Under the pieces are notes generated by a model that saw nothing but the letters and a program-made list of their open reading frames with translations, did not search any database and had not been told where the DNA came from. A stretch of 64,000 nt of DNA. It comes from Acorus gramineus (Eukaryota; Streptophyta; Magnoliopsida; Acorales; Acoraceae). The position numbers were made by a program, and so were the translations under genes. Location of the stretch: the NCBI GenBank assembly GCA_030737835.1, contig JAUJYN010000018.1:1178001-1242000 (forward strand), in the 5' to 3' direction. Positions 34,106 to 46,137 of the stretch are shown here, piece by piece; the stretch's first letter is position 1; the number at the start of each line of letters is the position of its first letter.

Positions 34106-34682
34106 GGTGGCGATCACAACCACCCCTGAATCCTCCTGAGGACCCGTCAGCCGCCTTAGCAAGGAACGAAAAACCAACCCACCACCCCTTCCGAGAGACG
34201 ATCAGACCGAGCCAACCAAGGCGCATCTCTTTGGACCCGAGCCTCCAAAGAACCCACACACACGCAGACCCCATGACGGACCAGGAAGAGAGGGAGGAAG
34301 GCTTTCCGGAGCACCCCCCACAACCACCCTTCTGAAATCCAATACCGACAGCCTAGCGATCACGGTGGGACCTCCCTCGTGAAAGACAACAAAAGGTAAT
34401 CCTCTTCTGCTTCCTTCCAATAAACTGACTAGAATGCCATCACCCCTCTAGGAAAACTAGGATTTTTCCACCCCTCAAGTCTGACCCTCCTCTACTTTGC
34501 ATTACAACATCCTTTAGTGCTTTAAGCTGCACACAGCTGTGCACCCTTTACTGCAATAAGCCGCACACAGCTGCGTACCCCTTTACTGCTTTAAGCCGCA
34601 CATAGCTGCGCACCCCTTTACCGCTTTATTTACTACTTTAAGTCTGCATTCATTTACACCTAGGCTTTTCCATTTTCACACC
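34106..34682 (+). other. Leader of the Tat/Ogre-like element
   Basis: It lies between the 5' LTR and the first gag ATG. Immediately after GG comes TGGCGATCACAACCACCCC (34108-34126), which begins with TGG as a primer-binding site should; I cannot assign the tRNA. The leader also holds three tandem units of about 35 bp (34518-34621). No gene is seen. Confidence 0.6.
34518..34621. repeat. Three tandem units of about 35 bp in the Tat leader
   Basis: Units begin at 34518, 34552 and 34587, each of the form TGCTTTAAGCCGCACACAGC then TGCGCACCCCTTTAC. The core GCACACAGCTGTGC in the first unit is palindromic. A partial fourth unit (CGCTTTA) follows. Confidence 0.9.
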
Positions 34683-35709
34683 ATGGAGGCCTATACCCAT
34701 GAGAAAATAATGGAGGAGAAAGACAACCAGGGAGACCAAACCGCCCAATTCCTCAGCCACCTAGAGGAGAGGATGGCTACCCTAGGATACCAGTCGGTCG
34801 AGGACATGTTCAGTGACCTCACCGACTATCACCAGACCAAGACCTTGAAGCAGGAAACTCCTATTAAAACCCCAAGGCTTGTCCCACCCCCAATACACTA
34901 CCAACACCCGGCTTCCCAGTAAATCTGAGTCCAAGCCTCTTTTTTTTGCCCCACCTTCCCCCGCGAATCCAATATTCCCAACCGCTTCTGCCCCGAGCCC
35001 TTACCAGGCCACCTCCAACCCGGAACCACTAAATAGCCCTCCCAGGGGAGAAACGTTGGATGAAACCATCCGGAGAATTCTCTCTGAGACTGGCCCTTCT
35101 GCTCCCAAACACATGTCTCTACAAAACTTGAGATAGATCCCGTCAGTCCACCTACTGGAGGGATTTAAAATCCTGAAATTTTGCCAGTACAACGGTCATG
35201 GACACCCATACATTCATTTGACCGCCTTTTATCTAGACGCCTGACCGTTTCTAGATAACCAACATCTTCTAGTATTCCTCTTCCAAAAATCATTGGAAGG
35301 AGAAGCACTGCAATTGTTCTCCACCCTCCCTGTAGATCATTTGTCAAACTTCTCAGCTATAAGCGAGAAGTTTCTAGGCCACTACGGTTATCAAAGGATT
35401 AGGACCCCCTCTATTTCAGACATGATCGTAGAAAGAATGAGGCCTAGGGAGGAATTTGAGCAGTACGTGTCCAGGTGGCGCACTGTCGTCCACCAAACTG
35501 CCCTGCAATTAACAGAATGTCAAGAAATTGACATGATGTTGCAAAGCCTGAGTCCAAAGCTCCGTACGAGTCTTTCGTACGGAGACTGTACCACGTACCA
35601 GCTTCTCATTGACCGCCACAACAGGATTTCCCGTTGTGCAGCCCCAGCAGTCCAAACCCAGTCCGCACCTATCAGCCATAGGGTTGGACAACTGCCGAGA
35701 AAGGCGCGC
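34683..35709 (+). pseudogene. gag: gag of the Tat/Ogre-like element (5' part)
   Basis: The first ATG, 34683, opens a hydrophilic N-terminal region (EERMATLGYQSVEDMFSDL). A Pro/Ser-rich linker follows, then a retrotransposon Gag core: FKILKFCQYNGHGHPYIHL, LEGEALQLFSTLP, FSAISEKFLGHYGYQR, MRPREEFEQYVSRW, MMLQSLSPKLRTSL and TTYQLLIDRH. This arrangement fits Tat/Ogre-clade Gag, which forms the virus-like particle. It is a fossil with a few breaks. A B1 LTR inserts at its 3' side; the target duplication CGCGC/CGCAC shows the sequence resumes at 46143. Confidence 0.75.
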
Positions 35710-38700
35710 TGTCACACCCCAGGGCTGCCGTCCCCGAGACGTGGCAATATATAAAGTATTAGCTATCAAGTACAAGAGGTCAACAATGACTCCAATAAAT
35801 AACACACAAGCTGACAAAGCAATCATAACTAATAACTCAACTGAAAAGCGGAAGCATAAAAATATCAATAAGTCTGTAAACAAAAAATATCATTACAAAC
35901 TCGAATACACAATCAATGTCCTGTGAGAGCCAAGTCTAGTCCAAATAAAATACAACCTGTGCCACATGCACGATTTACAATACATAAAATGACTCTTGGA
36001 CTGCTGATAGCCTCGCACTCGGCACCCGCCAGACAGAACGTTCCATGCACATAAGATCACGCCACCGGGAAGCTCCAGCTCCACGCCAAACACTGCCCTA
36101 GTAAAAGAAACAGTATGCGAGGGGTGAGCTACAAGCTTAGTGAGTAGCTGGAAACCAATCACCATTACAACAGTTCAATGTTAAGGCAATTTTCTTTCAA
36201 GGAAAACATGGGTGGAAACCCAATGGATAACAAGGTCACGCGGCGGCGCGACCAACCTCACCCTCACCCTCACCCTCACTCCTGGAGGGAGACTCTTGGG
36301 ACTCTTGGGGAGAGACCATACCGTTGGTCGAAGAGACACGAAATTACTGGTCTACACAACACTACTGGATCATCTACATCGAGATAACTGCCCAACGATG
36401 TCCTTGAACATCGATACGTAACTGGACCCAACAACTATGGGAACGGACGAAAACGAATGGGTCACGCAGCGACGCGACTTCACCTCATCCTCACCCTCAC
36501 CCCTAAGGGTGACACAGGACTGTTGGAAGAAAACCTTTTGTTCTACACCCTTCGTCATCCGGTAGCCCTCTTTCGAGTAGCCTCTACCTGGTATACTCCA
36601 ATGATCAGTACATTTGCTGAACGCATCAGTAGTACCTACAGGTGGGAGCCCTCTGTCAGGACAGCTCTAATGTCGGGTAGCTTCAACGTAGATCTGAAGA
36701 AGGGGAGAATGATTCCACGCTGGCAATATCATCTGGTACCCCTCTCCTGCGTAGCCTCTACCTGTCGGCATTCCACGATCGATACATCATCCAGATGTGT
36801 ACCGCGATATGCATCGGTAGCACCTACAAGTGGTGGCACCCAAACAGGACAGCTTCGACGCTGGGGTATTTCGATGCACAACGATGTCGGGAGGAAGCAC
36901 CCCACGTTCGCAAAGCAAACCCTATGGGCTACTCTCGATAATCACATATCGATGATATCGAATACTTTTGTACTCCCACACGGTTGCGTTGCTCAGACGC
37001 GAGGGTTACCTTTGCTCTCACGCAGAAATAAGCCCAAGGCGTATTACCCTACAGGTGGTTCATATACGCGCCTCGCACGGGTAGGCCTAACTTAATGCCA
37101 TAGCCCCCGGTTTAACAAAACCGATACAACAAATGAATTCTCCTGAATTCCATTCAAGTGAGCAAGTTGGCGATTACATCGCTCGTGCTCTAACTAATGA
37201 GGTACATCCCGATAGCGGGTCGTACCCATGCCTATTTCAAATAGGCCTAATTAGTTTTAACATGCACACATATATATTACAGGAGAATTATATCTTAGTT
37301 ATGTACATGAACTACATGCACGATAACATATCAATTAATTATAGGGATACTCCCTAACATGGATAGAAAGCATTAACAATATACATATACAACATACATA
37401 TCATGAATGGCTAAATAATATGCATATAAGCGTGCGAGCATATAAGCATATACGCGTATTGTCACGCACCAGGGCGGCCGTCCCCGAGACGTGGCAATAA
37501 TGAAATATCAGCTATCAATACCTGAGGTCAACAAAGACTCCAACAACAACACACAAGGTGGCAAAGCAAAGATAATGATAACTGACTGAAAAAAAGAAGC
37601 ATAAGATATCAACCATGTTTGTAAACCAAAAACAATATTAAAGACTCGAATACACAATCATTGTCCAATGAGAGCCAAGTCTAGTCCAAATAAAATACAA
37701 CCTGTGCCACATGCACCATTTACAATACATAAAATGACTCTAGGAATGCTGACAGCCTCGCACTCACCACCCGTCGAAAGAACGCTCCACGCCCATAAGA
37801 CCACGCCATAGGGAAGCTCCAGCTCCATGCCCAACACTGCCCCTGAAAAGAAACAGTATGCGAGGGGTGAGCTACAAGCTCAGTGAGTGGCTGGAAACCA
37901 ATCACCATTACAACAGTTCAATACTAAAGCAATTTCCTTTCAAGGAAAACATGGGTAGAAACCCAATGGATAACAAGGTCACGCAGCGGCGCGACCAACC
38001 TCACCCTCACCCTCACTCCCGGAGGGAGACTTTTGGGGAGAGACCACACCGTTGGTCGAAGAGACACAGAATTACTGGTCCACACAACACTACTGAATCA
38101 CCAACCTCACCCTCACCCTCACTCCCGGAGGGAGACTCTTGGGACTCTTAGGGAGAGACCATACTGTTGGTCGAAGAGACCTGGAATTACTGGTCTACAC
38201 AACACTACTGGATCATCTACATCGAGATAACTGCCCAACGATGTTTTTGAACATCGATACGCAACCGGACCCAACAACTATGGGAACGGACGAACAACGA
38301 ATGGGTCACACGGCGACGTGTCTTCACCTCATCCTCACCCTCACCCTTTAAAGGTGACATAGGACTTTTGGAGAGATTAGACTCCTCTACACCCTTGGTC
38401 CACTGGTAGCCCTTTCCCCGGGTAGCCTCTACCTGGTATACTCCCACGATCAGTACGCTTTCGAACGCATCGGTGGTAGCCTCTGCCTGGTATACCCCCA
38501 CGATCAGTACATCTTGCCGCATGCATCGATAGTACCTACAGGTGGGGGCCCTCTATCAGGATAGCTACAACCCGTGTTGTGTCTGTGTCATTTGGAGCGC
38601 TCTGTTTGAAGATTTGGGTACATAATTTTTTTTCTCTAAGTTATGTATTCCTGATTTGGTATTTGGATTTGATTTTGTTAAAATCCAAGATGAAGAGGTT

Positions 38701-40552
38701 TAATTATGATTTTATTATGAGATGTCCAGTTTTGAGTTAGCTTTCGTACAGAAGTGGAATTAGACCAACTGGATTCTTGTAGTAAAAGTTATGGGTATTT
38801 TTCCATGTATACCCCGGGGATGGAAATTCTGGCAGCAGCCCTGTTCCATGTTTAGCTCTAATTTCGGATTAGGTGGAGAGATTATCTGATCTTTCCATGA
38901 ACATGAAAGTTGTAGATAATCTTCTTAGCTTTCCATCGGTCTTGGAATCAAGCAATTCGGAGCTGTATCGGGGAAGTTATGGCTGTTCCAGTGAAGCTTG
39001 CGCAGAATTTCTAGTCGGAGGGCGACTTAGTAATTCCCCCTTAAGATATTTTGATAAATATCTCTCTCTCTCTCTCTCTCCCCTCACAAATCCCACGACC
39101 AGCCTCTTCTGGTCTCTCCTCTCTTTTCAAACCCCTCCCCCTAGGTGTTTGATAAAATGTTTCAATGAGAAGATGAGAAGGAGGTGGTGGAGGAAGAAGA
39201 GGTTTGTGCTTGTGTGTTGTGTTGGTTGTTTCCCCTCTCTCTCAAGCTCCTTTGCATGGATCCCCACCCTGATTTGCAGCCATTGGAGGAGGCTGAGGAG
39301 GGCTGAGGGTGGTGGTGGTGGTGGTGGTCTCGGTGGCGGCGTTTCGGTGCGCGAAGGGCCCCCGAACCTCCCCCTTTTGTTCCCCCTCCAAGGTGAGCTC
39401 CTCCCCTCCTTTTTCTTGGTTTTCTTGGCTTAAGGGGTTGGTTGGGAAGTCATGCATGTTGGGTAGATGTGTTAGGGTGTGTGTGAGGGGTTGGGGTGGG
39501 TGAAAATGTGGTTAGAATGGGCTGGGCGCGTGCTGGGCGTCGTCTGCGCGCGTGCGCGCGCGGGCGCAGGCGAGTGCTGGCGGGCGTGCGCGCGGTGCGC
39601 GCGGGTGTAGGCGCGAGCAGGGGTGCACGCGGGTGGGCGCGGGCGCGCGCGGGCATGCACCTGGGCGGGAGGAAGGGCGCCTGGGCAGTGCGCCTGGGTG
39701 CGGAGCTGGGGACCAGTGCGTGCGCGCGTGCGCGTGCTGGGGGCGTGCGCGGGGTGCTGCGCGTGGGGCGCGGGCTGGACGCGCGGGCGCGCGGGAGCAT
39801 GCGCGTGCGTGCGGCAGCGCGTCGGGGGGCCGGGGCAGGGGCGCGGCAGTGCGCTGATGGTGCCGGGGTGTGTGCGTGCGCGTGCGGGTGGCTGTGCGTA
39901 TGGCTGCTCGGGGGTGCGGGAGTTAGTCGGGGTGCTCGGGCTAGCGTGCGTACATGCCGTATGTACGTTTGTCCGAGTATTGTGTATTTTTTTGTGTATT
40001 TTTGTGGTAATTGTATATTTTACTCACCAAGTTGATCACCCTGTCTTGCAGATCTTGACGGACGGTCGCGCGACGATCCGGCTATCTGTGAGTGGGACAA
40101 CCCAACCTAGTTGGGAGGCGCTATATGCACTTGAGCGTATACCGTCCTCCCCTGGGGCACAATAGTTAATATTAACTGATTTATATGTAATCTGTGCAAC
40201 CATGATTAGTGTGTAGAATGCATGCCACCCTAGACTTCGTATGTTAGGGACTTGCACCCTTAGGATATGTGTAAGAGCCGTGCATCCTGTCACCTTGTTA
40301 TCATGCTAGGAAAGCCTCGACCTATGCATGCGTCCTATCAGTTTGATTTATTAAATTAAATGCAGACTTATGATATCTTTAGCATGCCTTAGGGAATATT
40401 AAGGGGCCTTGCGAGGTAAACATTGAGACCCGGGCTAGGGTACTCCGTGTTCCTTATTTGGTTAGCAGGATGTCCTATATCGGGACCTCAGGTTGCCCTC
40501 CCAAGGTTTCTTTTCCTCATTATGTTATATATATTCCCCGCATCTTGGTTAT

Positions 40553-40660
40553 GCGCCCTGGAGGAATTCTGAAGAATTCAAGACATTAGAGTTTTTGAGA
40601 TGTGTTTGCGCGCTGGAGGAATTCTGAAGAATTCAAGACATTAGAGTTTTTGAGATGTGT
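40553..40660. repeat. Tandem pair of about 54 bp
   Basis: Both units run from GCGC(C/G)CTGGAGGAATTC through GAAGAATTCAAGACATTAG to GATGTGTT. Other A-type LTRs have a single copy. Confidence 0.88.
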
Positions 40661-40886
40661 TGTCGGCGGATCCGAGTGGATCATATGCGCATGGATAGGC
40701 TGTTCTGTTCCCTTCGTTGGATCCGTGTAGAGACTGCCCTGGCGTTAGAAAGGCTGTCTCGTGCAGGGGCTCCCATCAGTAAGCACCTCCTGATTTGGGA
40801 CGGATTGTGCTGAATGTGGGGGTGGCCAAGCGGCCTACGGAGTGGGGAGCGACTATCGGTGGACCAAGGGTGACCAACAGCCTAGT

Positions 40887-41146
40887 CAGTCCCAAAATCC
40901 TATGTCACCTATTTGAGGGTGAGGGTGAGGGTTGTGGTGGGTTGACGATGTAGCGACCCACTGGATTGTTTAGTCCCAATATCCTATGTCACCAATTGAG
41001 GAGTGAGGGTGAGGGTGTGGTGGGTCGGCGATGTAGCGACCTGCCGGATTTGTGTAGTAATCGGTCCCAATATCCTATGTCACCTATTGAGGGGTGAGGG
41101 TGAGGGTGTGGTGGGTCGATGATGTAGCGACCTACTGGATTGTGGA
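40887..41146. repeat. Three tandem units of about 85-90 bp
   Basis: Units start near 40887, 40971 and 41062 with (C/T)(A/G)GTCCCAA(A/T)ATCCTATG and each include GAGGGTGAGGG and a GATGTAGCGACC block. Confidence 0.85.
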
Positions 41147-42889
41147 GTTCTTGCCACTTTGAGGCTTGAATAATGAATTGTGGTTAATATGAACTGTGAT
41201 GCATGGGTTGTGCTGTTCACTGAGCGTGTGGCTCACCCCTCGCATAATATTTTTCTGCAGTGCTATCTGAGTCGGATCAGGAGGAGGAGCTCCCCGAGTG
41301 ACCTCAGCAGTAGCGGTGCAGCGCCACATTTCCGCGAGTTTTAGAGGCTATCAGCATCCCTTTTGATTGTATGTATTATATTCCGTGCTTGGGCACGCGT
41401 TTGTATTATATTTGGATGTCATTGTATATATTGGCTCTCACGGGATAGTTGATTATGTATCGAGTTTGTAATATGTTTTTGAGTTACATATTCAGTCTTT
41501 TAGCTTCCGCTATTTGTGTATATATATAATGTCAGCCCCTTTGTTGTCTGTGTTGTAATTGTGGATTTTGTTCAGGGTATATTATTGACATCCTGTTTAG
41601 ACTGCTGATATCGTATATACACTTGCCGCGACCCGGGGACGGCCGCCCTGGGGCGTGACAACTCGGCCCGCTTCAACACGGACGACATTGGGAGGAAACA
41701 CTCATGTTCGCAAAGCGAACCCAATGGAAAAACAACTACTCTCGATAATCACATATCGATAATGCCAAATACTATGTTACTCCCACACGGTTGCGTCGCT
41801 CGGACACAAAGGGGTTGCCTCTGCTCTCACGCAGAAATAATCCCAAGGCACATAACCCAACAGGTGGTTCGTATACATGCCTAGCACGGGTAGGCCTAGC
41901 TTAAATCCACAACTACCGGCTTAACAAAACCGATAAGATAATGAATTCTCCTGAATTCAAAACGAGTGCATCGCTCGGATGCACGGGGGTGATTACATCG
42001 CTAGCGCTCTAACTAATAAGGTACAACCCGACCACGGGTCATACCCACGCCTATTTCAGATAGGCCTATCAGTTTTAACCTGCGCATATATATATCCAGG
42101 AGAATCATATCATAACTATGTGCATGAACCATATGCACAATCATCTAATAATTGACCATAAGGGTGACCCCTAACATGGATTTACATCATAAACAACAAA
42201 TCAAACAACATGCATACATCATATGGCCCACTTAAACATGCATACGTGGCCATTAATCATATAAGCACACAAGGCATAACTTAAGCATGCGTTGGGTATC
42301 ACCAACTTAAAAGAAAGGGTCAAGCGCGATCTCGCGCACTAACAGGTGCATGCCAATATTCCAAACGAACCTGAGTCGAGTAGGAAATCGCATCTACTTA
42401 CTCAGTTCGTGCAAAGGGAGAGGGCGAGAGAGATCATCATCTCAAGAAGTTGGTCATAGCTTTGCCCCATTAGCATGGGCGCAACAACTACACCACGCCC
42501 TCGAGTCTTATCGCAAGGGAATATTACGCAGGTGCCCGTTATTAACCCAGACTTAATCATGCTGGATATTTCAATTAATATGGTGGGAGTAGTATTACAA
42601 TACTACCTAAGGTATGCCATATTCTATACATCCATACACATTACAGAAATACATGCCCATACTAGAGGGGCGCATGCAATACAATCATACATACATGGAT
42701 GCAATACATGCCATATAAGCCTAGCATACAAGATATCTAACATATTATAGTTTAAGCATGGTCATACTACTTATCTATATAAGTAGTATAGCTAGGGTTC
42801 CCCATCGATGTGCGACGCACGACAACGCGCGTCGAGCGCATCTCGAGGGGGGGGGGGATTGGATCAAACCACTCACCGCAACCCAGGTC

Positions 42890-43330
42890 GTCGCGCATCG
42901 CGAGGCAGCACGCGAGCAGGGCAAGTGGGGCAGCACGCATGCAGAGGGAGGCACGCACACGCGGGGCAGCACTTGGGTTGCACAGGCAGGGCAAGGCGCA
43001 CTGGGCACAGTCGCAAGGAACGTCGCAGGACGCACTGGGCACAGTCGCTGGGCGCGCTAGGCACAGTCGCAGGGAACGTCGCAGGACGCGCTGGGCACAG
43101 ACGCAGGGCACGCTGGGCACAGGCGCAGGGCGCGCTGGGCACAGACGCAGGGCACGCCGCAGGACGCGCTGGGCACAGACGCAGGGCACGCCTGGCACAG
43201 ACGCAGGTGCTGGCAGGGCAGCAGGCAGGGCATTCTGGGCACAGCTGCTGGGCATGAGTGCTGGTGCTGGCAGGGCAGCAGACAGAGCAAGCTGGGCACA
43301 GGCAGCACACACAGGGCAGCAGACACACAG
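42890..43330. repeat. Degenerate minisatellite, GCTGGGCACAGACGCAGGGCA type
   Basis: Many imperfect tandem units of about 20-22 bases (GCTGGGCACAG, ACGCAGGGCACG) fill the place where other LTRs in this window have CGCACG alternating sequence. It gives open frames in several registers on both strands, which I do not take as genes. Confidence 0.85.
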
Positions 43331-46137
43331 GCACGCCGACACCCCTACACCCAAGCAACCAAGCACACACAAACCAAAACACAAACACTTAGCATGCACC
43401 ACCTCCCAACACACCCAATGAGCTGAAAAACTAGAAAAAAGAAGAGGGGAAAGCTTACCAAGAGAAGGGGAAAGGGAAGGGGGAGGTGTGGGAGCTCGCA
43501 AGCACGCCCATGACCACCTCGACCACCACCACCACTAACACCACTTCAGCCTTCATTCCTCTTCTTCTTGCTGAACCAGAGGGGAGGGGGGATCCATGGA
43601 TAACATTAGGGGGGAGCAATAGGAGGAGGAGAGGGAAGAGACAACAACAATGACACACACCTTCTCTTCTTTGCTCTTCCAAGCACTTCTTCCTCATCTT
43701 CCCCTTCTAAAACTCTACCAAACACCTCAAGAGGGCTGGACTAAAGAGAGTGAGAGAGGAGACATTTGGGGGGGGGGGGATTATATAGCCAAAGTGGGGT
43801 TCAAAGGACAAAAATCGTCCATGACCCGAAATTCTGTACATGCTTCACTAGAACAGCCATAACTTCCTCAATATAGCTCCGAATTGCACCATTCAAAATC
43901 CACTGGAAAGCCAAGAAGATTATCTACAACTTTCATGTTTATGCTCAGATTAAATAACCCCTCCAGCTATTTCAAAATGTGAGCTAAACATCGAACAGGG
44001 CTGCTGCCATGATTTTCTCATCCCCAGGGTATACTTGGAAAAATACCCATAACTTTTACTACATGAATCCAGTTGATCTAATTCCACTTTTGTATGAAAG
44101 CTAACTCAAAACTGAGCATCTCATGATAAAATCATATTTAAACCTCTTCATCTTGGATTTTAACAAAATTAAATCCAAATACCAAATCAGAAATGCATAA
44201 CTTCTAGGAGAAAAATTATGTAGCCAAATTTTCAATCAGAGCACTCCTTCAAAATTTTAGCGACTCTGATCGAAAAAATAAGGCTCCAAATGACACAGGC
44301 ATAACACATACAAGGTATATCGTAAAATGCGTTGGATATCACCAACTTAAAAGGGAAGGGTCAAGCGCGATCTCGCGCACTAACAGGTGCATGCCAATAT
44401 TCCAAACGAACCTGAGTCGAGTAGGAAATCGCATCTATTTACTCAGTTCGTAGAAAGGGAGGGGGCAAGAGAGAGCTCATCATCTCTTGAAGTTGGTCAT
44501 AGCTTTGCCCCATTAGCATGGGCGCAACAACTACACCACGCCCTCAAGTCTTATCGCAAGGGAATATTAGGCAGGTGCCCATTATTAACCCAGACTTAAT
44601 CATGCTGGATATTCCAATTAATATGGTAGTATTACTCATAGGGACTACCTAAGGCATGTTTATTCTATACATTCATAAAAACACACATCACACATGCCCA
44701 TACATGAAGGGCGCATGCATACATAATAATTCACACATGAATATGATACATAGGCATGTATATGGTAGAAAAGGGCGTTCTACGCAATATACGAGCTATA
44801 CAAGCCTAGCATGCAAATATCTAGCATATTTAGGGTGCAAAGAAGCCCCATGGATGCGCGATGCACGGCTACGTGCATCGAGCGCATCCCAAAGGGTTGG
44901 ATCGAACTACTCACCGATGCCCGGATCGTCGCGCACCCCATCCGATTAGATCTGCAAGGTAAGGGCATCAGAATGGTGAGTATAACCACATTAAAACACT
45001 TAGAATTTAAATAGAAATGCCAAAGACATAGACATGCACATATACGGGCTCGCATGCATGCGAGCACGCACGTACGCACGCATGCCCGAGTTCCCCAGCA
45101 CCTACCCGAGCCCCTGGGCAGCCCCGTGCGTTTCCCTGCACACGCACGCACGCGCACTAGGGCCCTACCGCATGCCCAGGAGTGCCCAGACTCGCTGCCA
45201 CGCGCGCGTGCACTCACGCGCACTGCTAGCGCCCGCGCGAACCTACGCGCTCGCTCCGCGCGCACCCGCGCGCCCGCCTACGCACCTCTGCGCGCGTGCC
45301 TGTGCACACGGACAGACCCGCACGCGCCTCCAGCCAACTTTAACCCCTCCACAGCCCCCCTCACACACCCCAACCCAACTACCTAGCATGCATGACCTCC
45401 CAACACACCAAATGTGCCATAAATCAACAAGGAAGAGGGAAAAATAACTCAACAAGGGAGGGGGAGGGAAGGGGGAGATGTGGGGGCTCGCAAGCACGCC
45501 CCGACCACCTCGACCACCACCACCACTACCACCACCTCAGCTTGGGTGCTCTTCTTCTTGGCTGAAACCAGGGGGGGGGAATCATGAGAGGGAGCATGAG
45601 AGAATAGGAGATGGAGAAGGAAAAGAAACAACAACTCCTACATACACACCTTCTTGCACTTCCTTCTTCACCTTCTCCTTTATTTGCTTCTTCCTCCTCC
45701 TTCTTCACACACAAAGACGGGGAAAAGAGAACAAGAGAGGGAGAGAAAGAGAGATTCACTAAATGGGAGAGAGGGGGAGAGAGAGAGAGGGCAAAAATGT
45801 CATTTTCATGCCCAAATAGTGTCTAGGGGTGACCATAAAGGGGTGGTGAGGTTAGGGTTAGGCTCACCCTCACTCAACCACTCATTTTTGCTTTATTGGG
45901 AAGCGTGCGGAGAACCCAGTAACGGCCAAACCCGGATGCGATTTGGAACTGCATATTTTTCAAAACGTTGCCAGAATTCAATGAAATTTTTATGGGTAGT
46001 ACCAAATGGTACCAGAACCCATAATATGCAGTTAGATTTTCAATCAGATCACTTGAACTCCCGTAGGTAGTTAAAAGAAAAAAATTTAGCGACTCTAATC
46101 GAAAAAATATAAGGCCCCGAATGACACAGGCATAACA

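Larger units (their letters stand above)
38575..41660 (+). mobile_element. A2 solo LTR, complete, 3086 bp
   Basis: It starts TGTTGTGTCTGTGTCATTTG and ends GGGGCGTGACA. Target duplications ACCCG (38570-38574) and ACTCG (41661-41665) differ by one base and agree with the uninterrupted B sequence GCTACAACCCGGGCC at 10017. Contents are the A2 U3 (38600-39050), a CT run (39062-39080), a GGTGGTGG tract near 39307, a GC-rich alternating tract (about 39520-39920), a 54-bp tandem pair (40553-40660) and three tandem units of about 85-90 bp (40887-41146). It is the innermost layer of a three-level nest. Confidence 0.92.
37460..44306 (-). mobile_element. B2-subtype solo LTR with A-type U3, split by an A2 solo LTR
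   Basis: It starts TGTCACGCACCAGGGCGGCC and ends GACACAGGCATAACA. Parts are 37460-38574 and 41661-44306. Flanks CGTAT (37455-37459) and CATAC (44307-44311) may be a decayed target duplication. Its left portion is B2 (tandem pair near 37996-38210), but the segment about 43820-44250 (AACTTCCTCAATATAGCTCC, ATACTTGGAAAAATACCC) matches A2 U3 (26290-26700) instead of the B U3 seen at 12290-12540. A minisatellite (42890-43330) replaces the usual CGCACG tract. It looks like a recombinant LTR. Confidence 0.8.
35710..46137 (-). mobile_element. B1-subtype solo LTR, split by nested insertions
   Basis: It starts TGTCACACCCCAGGGCTGCC and ends GACACAGGCATAACA. Target duplications are CGCGC (35705-35709) and CGCAC (46138-46142), one mismatch. 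Its own parts are 35710-37459 and 44307-46137; the rest is the nested B2 solo LTR. No internal retrotransposon region is present. The right part holds a GC-rich alternating tract (about 45030-45340), a CCACCACC tract near 45510 and the U3 block with TTTTTATGGGTAGTACC near 45988. Confidence 0.85.

Noticed and set aside
33963-34274. Minus-strand frame of 103 residues at the Tat LTR/leader boundary
   Set aside because: It crosses the LTR end and primer site and is opposite to the element; it has no domain.
42808-43501. Frames of 150-244 residues on both strands with Cys/Pro or Gln/Arg/Ala repeats
   Set aside because: They are products of the minisatellite and flanking LTR sequence.
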